Assembly: GCA_028279245.1 (NCBI GenBank)
Contig: JANQOE010000023.1
Location: 29,294-93,293, forward strand
Source of the DNA: Alphaproteobacteria bacterium
GTDB taxonomy: Bacteria > Pseudomonadota > Alphaproteobacteria > UBA6615
DNA length: 64,000 nucleotides
Reading direction: 5' to 3'
A model generated the notes under the pieces. It was not told the origin of the DNA and did no database searches. It saw only the letters and a program-made list of their open reading frames with translations. The translations under genes were made by a program, and so were the position numbers. The first letter of the stretch is position 1. Every line of letters starts with the position of its first letter. This document shows positions 18,254-26,698 of the stretch, one piece after another.

Positions 18254-19321
18254 CTAGGTGGCCGCGTACTGCGGCAGGACCACCGTAAAGGTCGTGCCGG
18301 CGCCGACTTCGCTGTCGACGGTCAGGTATCCACGGTGGCGGCTGACAATGTGTTTGACGATCGCCAGCCCCAAGCCGGTGCCGCCGAGGCTGCGGGAGCG
18401 GCCCTTATCGACCCGATAGAAGCGTTCGGTCAGGCGTGGCAGATGTTCCGGGGCGATCCCCTCGCCATGATCGCGGATGGCAACCGCCACTCCGACCCCG
18501 CCGGTTTCGCGCATGCGCGGGAGCGGCTGTAGGCTGATCTCGACGGCTGAACCTTCGCGACCGTACTTCACGGCGTTGTCCACCAGGTTTTGGAAGACCT
18601 GGCGCAGTTGATCGACGTCGCCGGCCACCGGCTGCAGGCCGGCGGCGACATCCATCTCGATCGCCATTTCCTTGCGTTGCGCCGCGCCGGCCAGCGTGTC
18701 GACCGTGCTGGCTATGACCGGTTCCAGATCAACCGGCTCGCTGGGCGGCACATGTTCATTGATCTCGACGCGGCTGAGCGACAGCAGGTCGTCAATCAGA
18801 TTGGCCATGCGCGCCGCCTCGCCCTCCATAATGTCGAGGAAGCGTTCCTGCACCGCCGGATCGTCGCGCGCCGGGCCCTTCAGGGTTTCGATAAAGCCAA
18901 GGACCGACGACAGGGGCGAACGCAATTCGTGGCTGACGTTGGCAACCAGGTCGGCCCGGATTTCCTCGGCCCGGGTGGCGACGGTGATGTCGCGAAACAG
19001 CAGCATCAGCAGCGGTGCGGCGGCACCGTGCCGCAACGGGGTGACCGACAAACCAAAGGTGCGGCGCACCGGCGCCGCCAGTTCGATCACCGTTTCCGGA
19101 CACTCCCCGGCGGACAGCATCTCGTCGGCGGCGCGCAAGACGTCGGGGTGGCGGACGGTCTGGGCCAGGTCTCGGCCGAGGCCAGTTGCGCCGAAGGTGT
19201 CAGTCGCCGCAGCGTTCGCCGCAACCAGGTTGCGGCCGGTATCGACAATCAGCACAGGGTCGGGGATGGCTTCCAGCAGTTCCGCCGCATGCGGCAGATC
19301 CGCGACATCCGCATCCGTCAC
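18254..19321 (-). CDS. phoR: phosphate regulon sensor histidine kinase PhoR, without membrane helix
   Basis: 355 residues with a GTG start at 19321. Order: a PAS-like N-terminal domain (about 12-110; LLEAIPDPVLIVDTGRNLVAAN), HisKA with His131 (ANVSHELRSPLSS), and HATPase with N-box NLVDNAVKYG, G1 DHGEGIAPEHL and G2 GTGLGLAIVKHI. It would phosphorylate PhoB. No transmembrane segment is visible, unlike classical PhoR, so it may be cytoplasmic and sense through PstB/PhoU contact. It is separated from pstS by 210 bases with its own promoter for the operon. Confidence 0.9.
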   Translation of the reverse strand: MTDADVADLPHAAELLEAIPDPVLIVDTGRNLVAANAAATDTFGATGLGRDLAQTVRHPDVLRAADEMLSAGECPETVIELAAPVRRTFGLSVTPLRHGAAAPLLMLLFRDITVATRAEEIRADLVANVSHELRSPLSSVLGFIETLKGPARDDPAVQERFLDIMEGEAARMANLIDDLLSLSRVEINEHVPPSEPVDLEPVIASTVDTLAGAAQRKEMAIEMDVAAGLQPVAGDVDQLRQVFQNLVDNAVKYGREGSAVEISLQPLPRMRETGGVGVAVAIRDHGEGIAPEHLPRLTERFYRVDKGRSRSLGGTGLGLAIVKHIVSRHRGYLTVDSEVGAGTTFTVVLPQYAAT

Positions 19322-19390
19322 GCGTGTTGGCCCGATATCACGGCGCCTTCCTAGCAGCTGGCGGTGCCAGAGTCTCGATGGCGGGCGGGA

Positions 19391-19720
19391 CTAGTAGATG
19401 GAGGTTTGCGGGCCGGGGCCGCTGAACAGGGTCTGCGCCAGTTGCGGATCGCCCGGATCGACCGGACCCGGGGCAATCGATGCGTCCGGGGTGACGATCT
19501 TCGCGTTGAGCCGCTGAAAGATGCTGGGCGCGAGGTCGCTGTCCGGGAATAGGATCAGGAACTCTTGCAGGGAGTCGATGGTATCGGCGCTGGTCGCCGC
19601 CTGGTAAGCCACCCGTTCCTCGGGGGTCGGCGCGGCCATCGCACTGCTCATGGCGGCGGTCGACACACCGGCCGACAGGGCCATCGCATTCAGGATCTTC
19701 CAGAGACTGTTCTCAGGCAT
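19391..19720 (-). CDS. hypothetical exported protein
   Basis: 109 residues, not recognised. The N terminus (MPENSLWKILNAMALSAGVS, continuing to an AMA-A site near residue 29) looks like a signal peptide or a single membrane anchor. The short mature part includes a DTIDSLQEFLILFPDSD segment reminiscent of the caspase/SH3-associated repeat seen in alphaproteobacterial secreted proteins, and a Pro/Gly-rich tail. It precedes phoR by 70 bases on the same strand and may be read together with it. Confidence 0.55.
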   Translation of the reverse strand: MPENSLWKILNAMALSAGVSTAAMSSAMAAPTPEERVAYQAATSADTIDSLQEFLILFPDSDLAPSIFQRLNAKIVTPDASIAPGPVDPGDPQLAQTLFSGPGPQTSIY

Positions 19721-19846
19721 CGAGACCGCTCGTTTGGGGGCGCCCGCGCAGTGTAGTTGAGCGGCCGAAAATGCCTTGACCTCTTATGGCTTAGCATCCC
19801 TCGAATGGGTTCTCGGCGGCACTACCCCCTGTGGGAGAGGGTTAAA

Positions 19847-19861
19847 CTAACCATGCCTTAA
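19847..19861 (+). promoter_or_regulatory. CtrA-like binding site
   Basis: CTAA-CCATGCC-TTAA matches the CtrA full site TTAA-N7-TTAA at 7 of 8 fixed positions. It is 40 bases upstream of the 19902 start, in the divergent gap with the 19391-19720 gene, where it could serve either gene. Confidence 0.45.
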
Positions 19862-19901
19862 GGCCGCTGATTTAGCCTGGATTCGTCGAAAAACCGCCAG
19901 G

Positions 19902-20177
19902 ATGGCCGCGATGCTGAGCGACAAGGAACTGGTCGCCATGAAGATCCACATGCTGGAATTTCTGGTCCAGCGCCTTTTTTACGAACTGTTCCGCCGGTCC
20001 GGCGATCCGCTGCCGCAAATCCAGAACTACGCCGAGGCGATGCGGCTAAATCTCGAGCAGAATGTGCTGGAAAGCGACGATCCGATCGCTGCTGAAGGCC
20101 AAATGGCGATCAGCGAAATGTTGAACGCCTTCTGGGACACCACCATCGCCAGGGCCCATGTTACCCCGGTTGAGTAA
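19902..20177 (+). CDS. conserved hypothetical protein
   Basis: 91 residues, no recognised family. It is predicted helical and soluble (MKIHMLEFLVQRLFYELFRR near the N terminus, then EAMRLNLEQNVLESDDP) with no signal peptide or membrane helix. A second in-frame ATG is at 19911. A CtrA-like site lies 40 bases upstream, so cell-cycle control is a reasonable guess, though not proof. It is followed by another small gene with its own CtrA-like site. Confidence 0.6.
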   Translation: MAAMLSDKELVAMKIHMLEFLVQRLFYELFRRSGDPLPQIQNYAEAMRLNLEQNVLESDDPIAAEGQMAISEMLNAFWDTTIARAHVTPVE

Positions 20178-20210
20178 ACCCGGCGCCTGTCCGCCTCCGC
20201 AAAAACACGG

Positions 20211-20225
20211 TTAACAATCCGCTAA
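20211..20225 (+). promoter_or_regulatory. CtrA-like binding site
   Basis: TTAA-CAATCCG-CTAA matches TTAA-N7-TTAA at 7 of 8 positions and is 57 bases upstream of the 20283 ATG. It is the second such site within 400 bases, each before a small plus-strand gene. Confidence 0.45.
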
Positions 20226-20282
20226 GGCTTTTTGCCTAGGGTGATCTCACGGGCAACCGCCAGCCCGGTACCAGGAGGTCAC

Positions 20283-20585
20283 ATGTTGAGACTGGCCCTC
20301 ATCGCCTTCACCGCGGCCATGATCGCCCTGCCGATGAATGCACATGCGCGCCAAGCCTGCGCCGAACGCGCCGACATCACCAAACGGCTTGGCAACAAGT
20401 ACTTCGAACACCCGGTTGCGACCGGTGTCGCCAACAATGGCGGCCTGTTGGAAGTGCTCAGCTCCAAGGACGGGTCGACCTGGTCGATCATCGTCACCAT
20501 GCCGGATGGCAAGGCTTGCATGTTCGCGGTCGGCCAGCATTGGGAAATGCTGCCCGAGAAGAAGCGCGAAAAGCCGGCGACCTAA
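20283..20585 (+). CDS. small secreted protein, unknown function
   Basis: 100 residues from ATG 20283, chosen because an AGGAGG ribosome site lies five bases upstream and the sequence then opens with a signal peptide (MLRLALIAFTAAMIALPMNA, cleavage after HA). The mature domain has two Cys (CAERADITKRLG and KACMFAVGQHWE), which could form a disulfide, and a SSKDGSTWSIIVTMPDG segment. Such small periplasmic proteins are frequent in alphaproteobacteria without known function. It converges with the FGGY kinase gene, the two stop codons sharing CTAA. Confidence 0.7.
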   Translation: MLRLALIAFTAAMIALPMNAHARQACAERADITKRLGNKYFEHPVATGVANNGGLLEVLSSKDGSTWSIIVTMPDGKACMFAVGQHWEMLPEKKREKPAT

Positions 20586-22126
20586 AGCTGCCCGGACGCG
20601 AGCCCGTCCAGCCCATGACTGAGCGGCCGTAAGGCCGCGTAGGCCTGCCGATACACGCCGTCATAAAGCGCCTCGTAGCGGTCGACCCATTCCGGATTGG
20701 GCGCGACGATCCGCGGCGCCGGCCCCGCAACCGCACGCTGGGCCTCTGTAAGATTCGGATACACACCTGCCGCCAACCCACCAAGAATAGCCGCACCGAG
20801 GGTCGTCGATTCGGTGACCGGCATGACCGACAAAGCGCGGCCGTAGACACTGGCCTTGATCTCCAACAACAGGTCGTTGCGGGCATTGCCGCCGGCCACC
20901 CGGATTTCGGCGGGAATCCCCAACTCCCCAGCGACACCGTCCACCACCAGCCGCGCCTCCATCGCCAGACCCTCTAGGACCGCGCGATACAAGCTGGCGC
21001 GGCCCATATGGGGGCGCAGTCCGACAAAGGCGCCGCGGGCGCGGTTGTCGCGATGCGGGCTGCCGGCATGGTGGACATGAGGGACGAAGATCAGGCCGTC
21101 TGCCGCCGGTGCCACGTCGCGACCGCCGGCGATTAGTTCGGCGTGGTCAATGCCGGGCGCGACCGCCCGCCGAAACCAATCGATCGACGCGCCGGAACTG
21201 TAGATGCCGCCGAACATGTAATAGCTGGGCCGGTCGGTGTGCACGGCGCCCTGAGTGTAGCCACGCTCGGCTAGCGCTGGATTGCCGACCGGTGCAGACA
21301 ACGAGAAGTACAACGCCTCGGCGGTGCCCATGGAGTCCAGCATGAGTTCCGGCCGCGAGACGCCAAGGGCGACGGCACCGAGGACGTGATCGTGACCGCC
21401 CACGCCAACAATCGTGTCGCGGGAGAGCCCGGTTGCTTCGGCGGCTTCCTTCGTGACCGGGCCGAGCGCCGTGCCGTTGGCTTGGATCGGCGGATAGATG
21501 GACGGCCGCAGGTCCACTTCGGCCAGCAACTCCGTCGACCAGTCGCGCCGGTGAATGTCAAAGGCAAGGGTGCGCGAGGCGAGGCTGGGGTCGGTGGCGA
21601 CAACTCCACTCAACCGATAGGCAATCCAATCCGCTAGGGGCAGGAAGCGATGGGTCCGCGGCAGCAAATCCGGATGCTGGGCGCGAAGCCATATCAGTTT
21701 GCACAAACCAAAGAACGGATCGACAAACAAACCGGTGGTGTCGAAGACACGCTGCCGGCCAAGCTGCGCTTCAAGCTTGTCGGCAATATCGGCGGTGCGA
21801 TTGTCGTACCAGGCGATCGCGTTGTGCAGCGGCCGGCCGCTTTCATCAATCAGGACAATCGACTCGCCGACGCTGGCGGCGGCGACACCGGCAACCGGTT
21901 GATCCCCCGGCACGGCGGACGTTGCTTCGCGCAACACGCGGACCGCCGCCTGCCAGATCGCTTCCGGCTCGAACTCGGTCCAGCCGGGGCGGGGCGTTAC
22001 CGTTGGGGTGGGAACCTGCGCCACCGCGACCTGCCGGCCGCTTGCATCGAAGATGAGGGCGCGCACGCTGCTGGAGCCGATGTCGACGCCGGCCAGCAAC
22101 GGCCCTTCGATTTGTTCGGATCCCAT
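20582..22126 (-). CDS. FGGY-family carbohydrate kinase (xylulokinase-like)
   Basis: 514 residues from ATG 22126, which has a GGAG site (a GTG five codons upstream is less likely). The N-terminal ATPase segment LLAGVDIGSSSVRALIFD and the central VGVGGHDHVLGAVALGV (phosphate 2 and catalytic Asp region) mark the FGGY family, as does the late IRVAGGNARNDLLLEIKA. It phosphorylates a sugar or polyol with ATP. The exact substrate is unclear; no isomerase or sugar transporter is adjacent. Downstream of the DMT permease gene on the same strand by 71 bases. Confidence 0.88.
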   Translation of the reverse strand: MGSEQIEGPLLAGVDIGSSSVRALIFDASGRQVAVAQVPTPTVTPRPGWTEFEPEAIWQAAVRVLREATSAVPGDQPVAGVAAASVGESIVLIDESGRPLHNAIAWYDNRTADIADKLEAQLGRQRVFDTTGLFVDPFFGLCKLIWLRAQHPDLLPRTHRFLPLADWIAYRLSGVVATDPSLASRTLAFDIHRRDWSTELLAEVDLRPSIYPPIQANGTALGPVTKEAAEATGLSRDTIVGVGGHDHVLGAVALGVSRPELMLDSMGTAEALYFSLSAPVGNPALAERGYTQGAVHTDRPSYYMFGGIYSSGASIDWFRRAVAPGIDHAELIAGGRDVAPAADGLIFVPHVHHAGSPHRDNRARGAFVGLRPHMGRASLYRAVLEGLAMEARLVVDGVAGELGIPAEIRVAGGNARNDLLLEIKASVYGRALSVMPVTESTTLGAAILGGLAAGVYPNLTEAQRAVAGPAPRIVAPNPEWVDRYEALYDGVYRQAYAALRPLSHGLDGLASGQL

Positions 22127-22197
22127 CAAGCTCCGTTCCACCCCACAGGTTTTCCGGCAGTGTTCCGTGTTCCGCCGGGCGGCACAAGACGCAGGAC

Positions 22198-23112
22198 CTA
22201 TCGGCCCGCGCTGTTCCTGAAGAGCGGTGTGCGGGCAACGGCGATGCCGCTTAGAATGAGCCCGAGGGACAGCCAGGTCGCCGGGCCGAACTGCTCATTG
22301 AGCAGCAGCCAGCCCCAGAACGCGCCGAACAACGGGATCAGGTAAACGGATTGGGCGACGAACGTGTAGCCGACCTGGGCAATGAGATAGAAGCGCACGA
22401 GTAGCGCCAGCGCAGTCGGAAACACCGCCAGATAGACCACTGCGGCGGCGGCGCCGATGCCGGGCGAGACGGTCCAAGGCCGGTCGATCAACACAGCAAG
22501 CGGTACCAAGACAGCGGCGCCGCTGATCAGCACCGCGCGGGTCAGGACGTGGGGCCGGTGCGGCCCGCCCAACCGGACCGTCAGAATTCCACCCACGGTA
22601 TAGGACAGCGCAGCTAACAGGACGGCGCCGTAGCCCCGCAGCGGCCCGGCTTCGGCAAATCCTGCTTCAGGGCCGACCAACACTGCGATGCCGAGGAACC
22701 CCAGCCCCATGCCGGCGACCTTGGCGGGTGTCAGCCGGTCATCCCTGGTGAAGAAGTGGGCCAGGATCAGGGCGAAGATCGGGCCGATTCCCATCAGAAT
22801 GGCCGCCGGGCCACTACCGATAAACTGTTCGCCCCAAGGCAGGAGGAAAAACGGCACCACCGTGTTGAACAGGGTGATCGTCGTAGCCGCGACCCAAAGC
22901 CGCAGGCCGCCGGTGAGGACCGTGGAACCGCGGGCCCGATCGAGGAGCAGACTGAACGCCCAGACAACGGCGGCGCCGAGCAAGACCCGCCCGGCGGCAA
23001 TGGTAAGCGGCGGAATCTCGGCCACGGAGATCTTCATCGCCTGAAACGATGATCCCCAGGTCGCGGCAATCACCAGCAGCAGGGCGTAGTGGCGGAGCGA
23101 GGGGGTGACCAT
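22198..23112 (-). CDS. EamA/DMT superfamily permease
   Basis: About 304 residues; starts at 23112, 23127 and a TTG at 23148 are all in frame, and 23112 was chosen because the first membrane helix begins ten residues later. Ten hydrophobic helices in two EamA repeats are visible, opening with YALLLVIAATWGSSFQAMK (first repeat) and repeating around LLAALSYTVGGILTVRL (second repeat). The RhaT/EamA-type WGSSF motif is present. Probably a metabolite exporter of the inner membrane; cargo unknown. Confidence 0.88.
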   Translation of the reverse strand: MVTPSLRHYALLLVIAATWGSSFQAMKISVAEIPPLTIAAGRVLLGAAVVWAFSLLLDRARGSTVLTGGLRLWVAATTITLFNTVVPFFLLPWGEQFIGSGPAAILMGIGPIFALILAHFFTRDDRLTPAKVAGMGLGFLGIAVLVGPEAGFAEAGPLRGYGAVLLAALSYTVGGILTVRLGGPHRPHVLTRAVLISGAAVLVPLAVLIDRPWTVSPGIGAAAAVVYLAVFPTALALLVRFYLIAQVGYTFVAQSVYLIPLFGAFWGWLLLNEQFGPATWLSLGLILSGIAVARTPLFRNSAGR

Positions 23113-23150
23113 TGCGACGTGACCCATTCCCACTAACCCAAAGGGCAAAA

Positions 23151-23179
23151 TTGACTTGGGCCAGACCTGCCCCTACGTT
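23151..23179 (+). promoter_or_regulatory. candidate sigma-70-type promoter for the DJ-1/PfpI gene
   Basis: TTGACT at 23151-23156, a 17-base spacer and TACGTT at 23174-23179 fit a housekeeping promoter. It lies about 130 bases before the 23313 start, in the divergent gap with the permease gene. Confidence 0.4.
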
Positions 23180-23312
23180 GCGCTCGCACCAACTAAACAA
23201 TCTTCGACAGCTGCGCCACCCTTGCCGCGAGACGGGCAAAGGACGCCACAACTCACAATTTGACGCCGCAATCTGGCGGCGCCGGACAGTCAACAACGCG
23301 CCGAGGAGGCCT

Positions 23313-23870
23313 ATGCAACACACCGCCCTGCCCATTGCTATCGTTATCGGATCCGGCTTCGACGAGGATCAGTTCACCCAAGCGCAACGCTATCTGCTCA
23401 ACGCCGAGATCCCGGCAAAAGTCGTCTCAGTCGATGGCGGCTTGGTTCAGGGTTGGTATCAAGGCACGTGGGGCCATCACTTCATGGCCGACGAAAACCT
23501 GTCCGACGTGTTGTCCGCCGACTATCAGGGGCTGGTCCTGATCGGCGGCGCACGCAGTCTGGTGAGTTTGCAAAACAATCCGCACGCGAAGCGATTCGTC
23601 CGCGCATTCGTGCAGGCGGCCAAGCCTGTCGTGGCGATCGGTGAGGCCGGCATGTTGCTGGTCGGCTCCGAAGTGGCGGCCGGACGCCAGATGGTGCCAG
23701 CCGAAGGCAAGGGCCCAGCGCTCGAAAAAGCCGGTGCGCTGTTGGCCGAAGGCGAAATGGAAGTGGACGGCATGTTGCTGACCGCCGCCAACACTGTAGA
23801 AATGGGCACGATGCTCGACGAACTGATCGAGATGCTGCGGCGTGCCGACGAAGCGTTGGAGGCCGCCTAA
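23313..23870 (+). CDS. DJ-1/PfpI family protein
   Basis: 185 residues from ATG 23313 with GAGGAGG upstream. The flavodoxin-like class I glutaminase-amidotransferase fold is suggested by IAIVIGSGFDEDQF, AKVVSVDGG, YQGLVLIGGARSL and the nucleophile-elbow region KPVVAIGEAGMLLVG. In this elbow the usual Cys is replaced by Glu-Ala (AIGEAGM instead of AICHG), so the protein may lack the DJ-1 nucleophile. Function unknown. It precedes mmcB by 17 bases and may be co-transcribed. Confidence 0.7.
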   Translation: MQHTALPIAIVIGSGFDEDQFTQAQRYLLNAEIPAKVVSVDGGLVQGWYQGTWGHHFMADENLSDVLSADYQGLVLIGGARSLVSLQNNPHAKRFVRAFVQAAKPVVAIGEAGMLLVGSEVAAGRQMVPAEGKGPALEKAGALLAEGEMEVDGMLLTAANTVEMGTMLDELIEMLRRADEALEAA

Positions 23871-23887
23871 CCCCCGGGGGGTGACGT

Positions 23888-24355
23888 TTGCCCGGACTGA
23901 CCGCGCCGGCGGTAACCGAAACACCGGTTGCCGCCGCCGAACTGACACAGAATGTAACGCGTGGCGTTTGCCGGGGTCTTATTGAGCTTGGCTATTCCGT
24001 TCTAACCGAATTCACGTTGGCGAACGGGCGGCGCGTCGACGTCATGGCGTTGAGCGCCGACGGCAAGTTTCTGGCGGCGGAAGTTAAGGTGACGACAACC
24101 GACTTCCTGGGCGACAACAAGTGGCCCGACTATCTGCCGTACTGCGACGCCTTCTATTTCGCCGTGCACGACGCGTTTCCGTTGGACCTGGTGCCCGACG
24201 ACTGCGGCTTGATCGTCGCCGATGCGTACGGCGCGGAAATCCTGCGTCAGCGGGCGCATGGCGCGATCCACGCGAGTCGCCGGAAGGCGGTGACGTTACG
24301 CTACGCGCGCGTGGCAGCAGATCGGCTGCAGGTTACGCGCGACCCTCGTCTTTAG
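23888..24355 (+). CDS. mmcB: MmcB family DNA repair protein
   Basis: 155 residues with a TTG start; an in-frame TGA at 23882-23884 excludes an earlier start. The sequence has the PD-(D/E)XK-like core of MmcB: TEFTLANGRRVDVMALSADG, then AAEVKVTTTDFLGDNKWPDY, with Asp in RVDV and Glu-x-Lys in AEVKV as likely metal ligands. In Caulobacter the homologue supports resistance to DNA damage together with ImuB-type repair. It converges with hldE, sharing a TTAG stop overlap. Confidence 0.85.
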   Translation: MPGLTAPAVTETPVAAAELTQNVTRGVCRGLIELGYSVLTEFTLANGRRVDVMALSADGKFLAAEVKVTTTDFLGDNKWPDYLPYCDAFYFAVHDAFPLDLVPDDCGLIVADAYGAEILRQRAHGAIHASRRKAVTLRYARVAADRLQVTRDPRL

Positions 24356-25806
24356 CCGCCATCACCGTTAGCACGCGCGATTGTCGCGGTGGTCGAGTGA
24401 CCCGGTTCCAGCGGCGCAAGTTTCACCTCGCCACCGTAGCTCTGCACGAATGATGCGCCGACCACTTGGTCGACGGTGTAATCGGCACCTTTAACCAAAA
24501 CGTCGGGGCGCATCGTTTCAATCAGCGCGAGCGGCGTGTCTTCGCCGAAGCGGACGACAAGATCGACACTGGCGAGTGACGCCAGCACCCGTTCGCGGGC
24601 GGCGACCGTTTGCACCGGCCGGTCCTTTCCCTTCAGGCGCCGCACCGACGCGTCATCGTTGACGCCGATCACCAGCCGGTCGCACGCGTTGCGCGCCCAG
24701 GCCAGCAGCGCGACGTGTCCCGGATGAATCAGGTCGAAGCAGCCATTGGTGAAGCCGATCCGTCGTCCCTCGGCGCGCCAACGGTTGACACGCTCCGCCA
24801 ACTGCGACCGGTCTACGATCTTGTTGTGATCGCCGGGCTGCAGAGCCTCGTCTAACTCGTCGGGGAGCACGGCGGCGGTGCCGACTTTACCAACGACACG
24901 ACCGGCGGCGGCGTTGGCGAGACGCATCGCCACCGGGAAGGGCAAACCCGCAGCCAAGGCGGCTCCCACTATGGCAACGACGGTGTCCCCCGCGCCCGAC
25001 ACGTCGAACACTTCCTGAGCGACCGTTGGCAGGTGCGCCACATCGCCATCCCGTGTCACGAACGACATCCCGTCCGGGCCGCGAGTCACAAGCACGTTGT
25101 TGATGCCGCAAGCATCGACAACGTAGCGCGCGGCGGCCACCACTTCTTCGTCGGAACCGACTGGCTGGCTGGCGGCGGCTTCCAGTTCCGCCCGGTTGGG
25201 GGTGATGAGATCCGCGCCGCGATAGATGCCGTAATCCTGCCCCTTCGGATCGACAATGACCGGGGTCCGTGCGTCGCGCGCTGCGGCAATGAGATGCTGC
25301 AAGACGGCCGGACCCAACATGCCCTTGCCGTAGTCGGAGATGATCAACGCGCCGACTTGCGGCAGCAGCCGTCGCGCGTGTTCTTCGATCGCCGCATGGG
25401 TTGCTGCCTGCGCCGGCGCCGTCTCCTCAAGGTCGGTGCGCAGCAATTGTTGGCCACCGGCGATGAAGCGGGTCTTGATCGTGGTCGGGCGGTCGGCCTC
25501 GTGCAGCAGTGTGACTTCGCCGGCCAAGTTATCGAGCAGGCGCGCGACGGTGCGGCCTGCGTCGTCCTCGCCCACCAGTGCGATCAATGAAGGCGCCGCG
25601 CCGATGGTTGCGAGGTTGCGAAAGACGTTGCCGGCACCGCCAAGCATCACCGTTTCACGCCCGACGCGCAGGACCGGCACCGGCGCCTCGGCCGAAATGC
25701 GATCCGCGGCCCCGTAGACGAAGCGGTCCAGCATCAGGTCGCCGATACAGGCCACTTTGGCGCCGGCCAGGTTGGCCGCGGCCGGCAAAGCGTCGGGATC
25801 CGTCAT
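24352..25806 (-). CDS. hldE: bifunctional heptose 7-phosphate kinase / heptose 1-phosphate adenylyltransferase
   Basis: 484 residues with both domains. The N-terminal ribokinase-type kinase (about 1-325) has CIGDLMLDRFVYG, MLGGAGNVFRNL and the catalytic DVSGAGDTVVAIVGAAL. The C-terminal nucleotidyltransferase (about 345-484) has GFTNGCFDLIHPGHVALL (HxGH) and RLKGKDRPVQ. It makes ADP-heptose precursors for lipopolysaccharide inner core. The phosphatase gene lies 44 bases upstream on the same strand. Full-length relative to the E. coli enzyme. Confidence 0.95.
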   Translation of the reverse strand: MTDPDALPAAANLAGAKVACIGDLMLDRFVYGAADRISAEAPVPVLRVGRETVMLGGAGNVFRNLATIGAAPSLIALVGEDDAGRTVARLLDNLAGEVTLLHEADRPTTIKTRFIAGGQQLLRTDLEETAPAQAATHAAIEEHARRLLPQVGALIISDYGKGMLGPAVLQHLIAAARDARTPVIVDPKGQDYGIYRGADLITPNRAELEAAASQPVGSDEEVVAAARYVVDACGINNVLVTRGPDGMSFVTRDGDVAHLPTVAQEVFDVSGAGDTVVAIVGAALAAGLPFPVAMRLANAAAGRVVGKVGTAAVLPDELDEALQPGDHNKIVDRSQLAERVNRWRAEGRRIGFTNGCFDLIHPGHVALLAWARNACDRLVIGVNDDASVRRLKGKDRPVQTVAARERVLASLASVDLVVRFGEDTPLALIETMRPDVLVKGADYTVDQVVGASFVQSYGGEVKLAPLEPGHSTTATIARANGDGG

Positions 25807-25850
25807 GATGCCGGGCTACCCTATGGCATCGCCCAGGGCAAGGTGCGGCT

Positions 25851-26624
25851 TTACGTGCTCAAGAACCGAAAGGACTGGCCCTCTAGTACCAAGCAGGTGA
25901 GCCGGCCACTGGCGAACGCGCCGGTGTCGATGCCGATGCGGTTGGGCCGGACCTCCGGCTCCGCCACCGGCGTGTGGCCATGCACAACAATCGAACCGTG
26001 GGATTCCTTGCTTTTCAGGAACGCATCACGGATCCAGATGAGGTCGCTTTCCTGCTGGGCGTCGATCGGCACGCCAGGGCGGACGCCGGCGTGGACGAAG
26101 AAATAATCGCCTTCGCGGTGAGTTAACGGCAGGGCGCCCATGAATTCGAGGTGGGCCGCCGGAACCTCTTGGCGAAGCGATTCCTGGATCTCCGCCAAGC
26201 CTTCCTCAGTGAAACCGAGACTTGCCGGCTGGGCGACCCCGTAACTCATCAACGTCTCCCGGCCGCCATTGACCAGCCAGACCGGCCCGACCTGGGTATC
26301 CTCCAGGAATTTTAGCAGAAAATCCTCGTGGTTGCCCTTGAGGCAGACCCGTTCGAAGCCCGGGAGCGCCGGCTGCAGCAGGTGGTCGAGGACCGCCCGC
26401 GACTCGAAGCCGCGATCGATGTAGTCGCCCAGATAGACTAGGACCGCGCGCGCCGGGGACTGGTTCCGCCGGTCTTCGACAATCCGGTCCTCAAGGGCCC
26501 TCAACAGGTCGAGGCGGCCATGGATGTCGCCGATCGCGTAGACTCGGGTGCCCGCGGGAACCTGCCCCTGGGGCGGCTCTACCGGTTCCGGGCCACGATT
26601 GCGGCCGAAGAGTCGTTGAAACAT
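25851..26624 (-). CDS. metallophosphoesterase, serine/threonine phosphatase type
   Basis: 257 residues from ATG 26624 (MFQRLFGRNRGPE). The PPP-family metal motifs are all present: YAIGDIHGRLDLL (GDxHG), YLGDYIDRGFES (GDYxDRG), VCLKGNHEDFL (GNHE), then FFVHAGVRPG and VVHGHTP. Small bacterial PPP enzymes act on phosphoproteins or on diadenosine polyphosphates. It lies 44 bases upstream of hldE on the same strand, so co-expression with LPS heptose synthesis is possible but a functional link is not shown. Confidence 0.9.
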   Translation of the reverse strand: MFQRLFGRNRGPEPVEPPQGQVPAGTRVYAIGDIHGRLDLLRALEDRIVEDRRNQSPARAVLVYLGDYIDRGFESRAVLDHLLQPALPGFERVCLKGNHEDFLLKFLEDTQVGPVWLVNGGRETLMSYGVAQPASLGFTEEGLAEIQESLRQEVPAAHLEFMGALPLTHREGDYFFVHAGVRPGVPIDAQQESDLIWIRDAFLKSKESHGSIVVHGHTPVAEPEVRPNRIGIDTGAFASGRLTCLVLEGQSFRFLST

Positions 26625-26698
26625 GGGCCAGATACTAGAAGGACGCACGCAGGTCACAAACACTCATACGTAAGGGTGCGCCGGCTGCAGCCTGGTTA

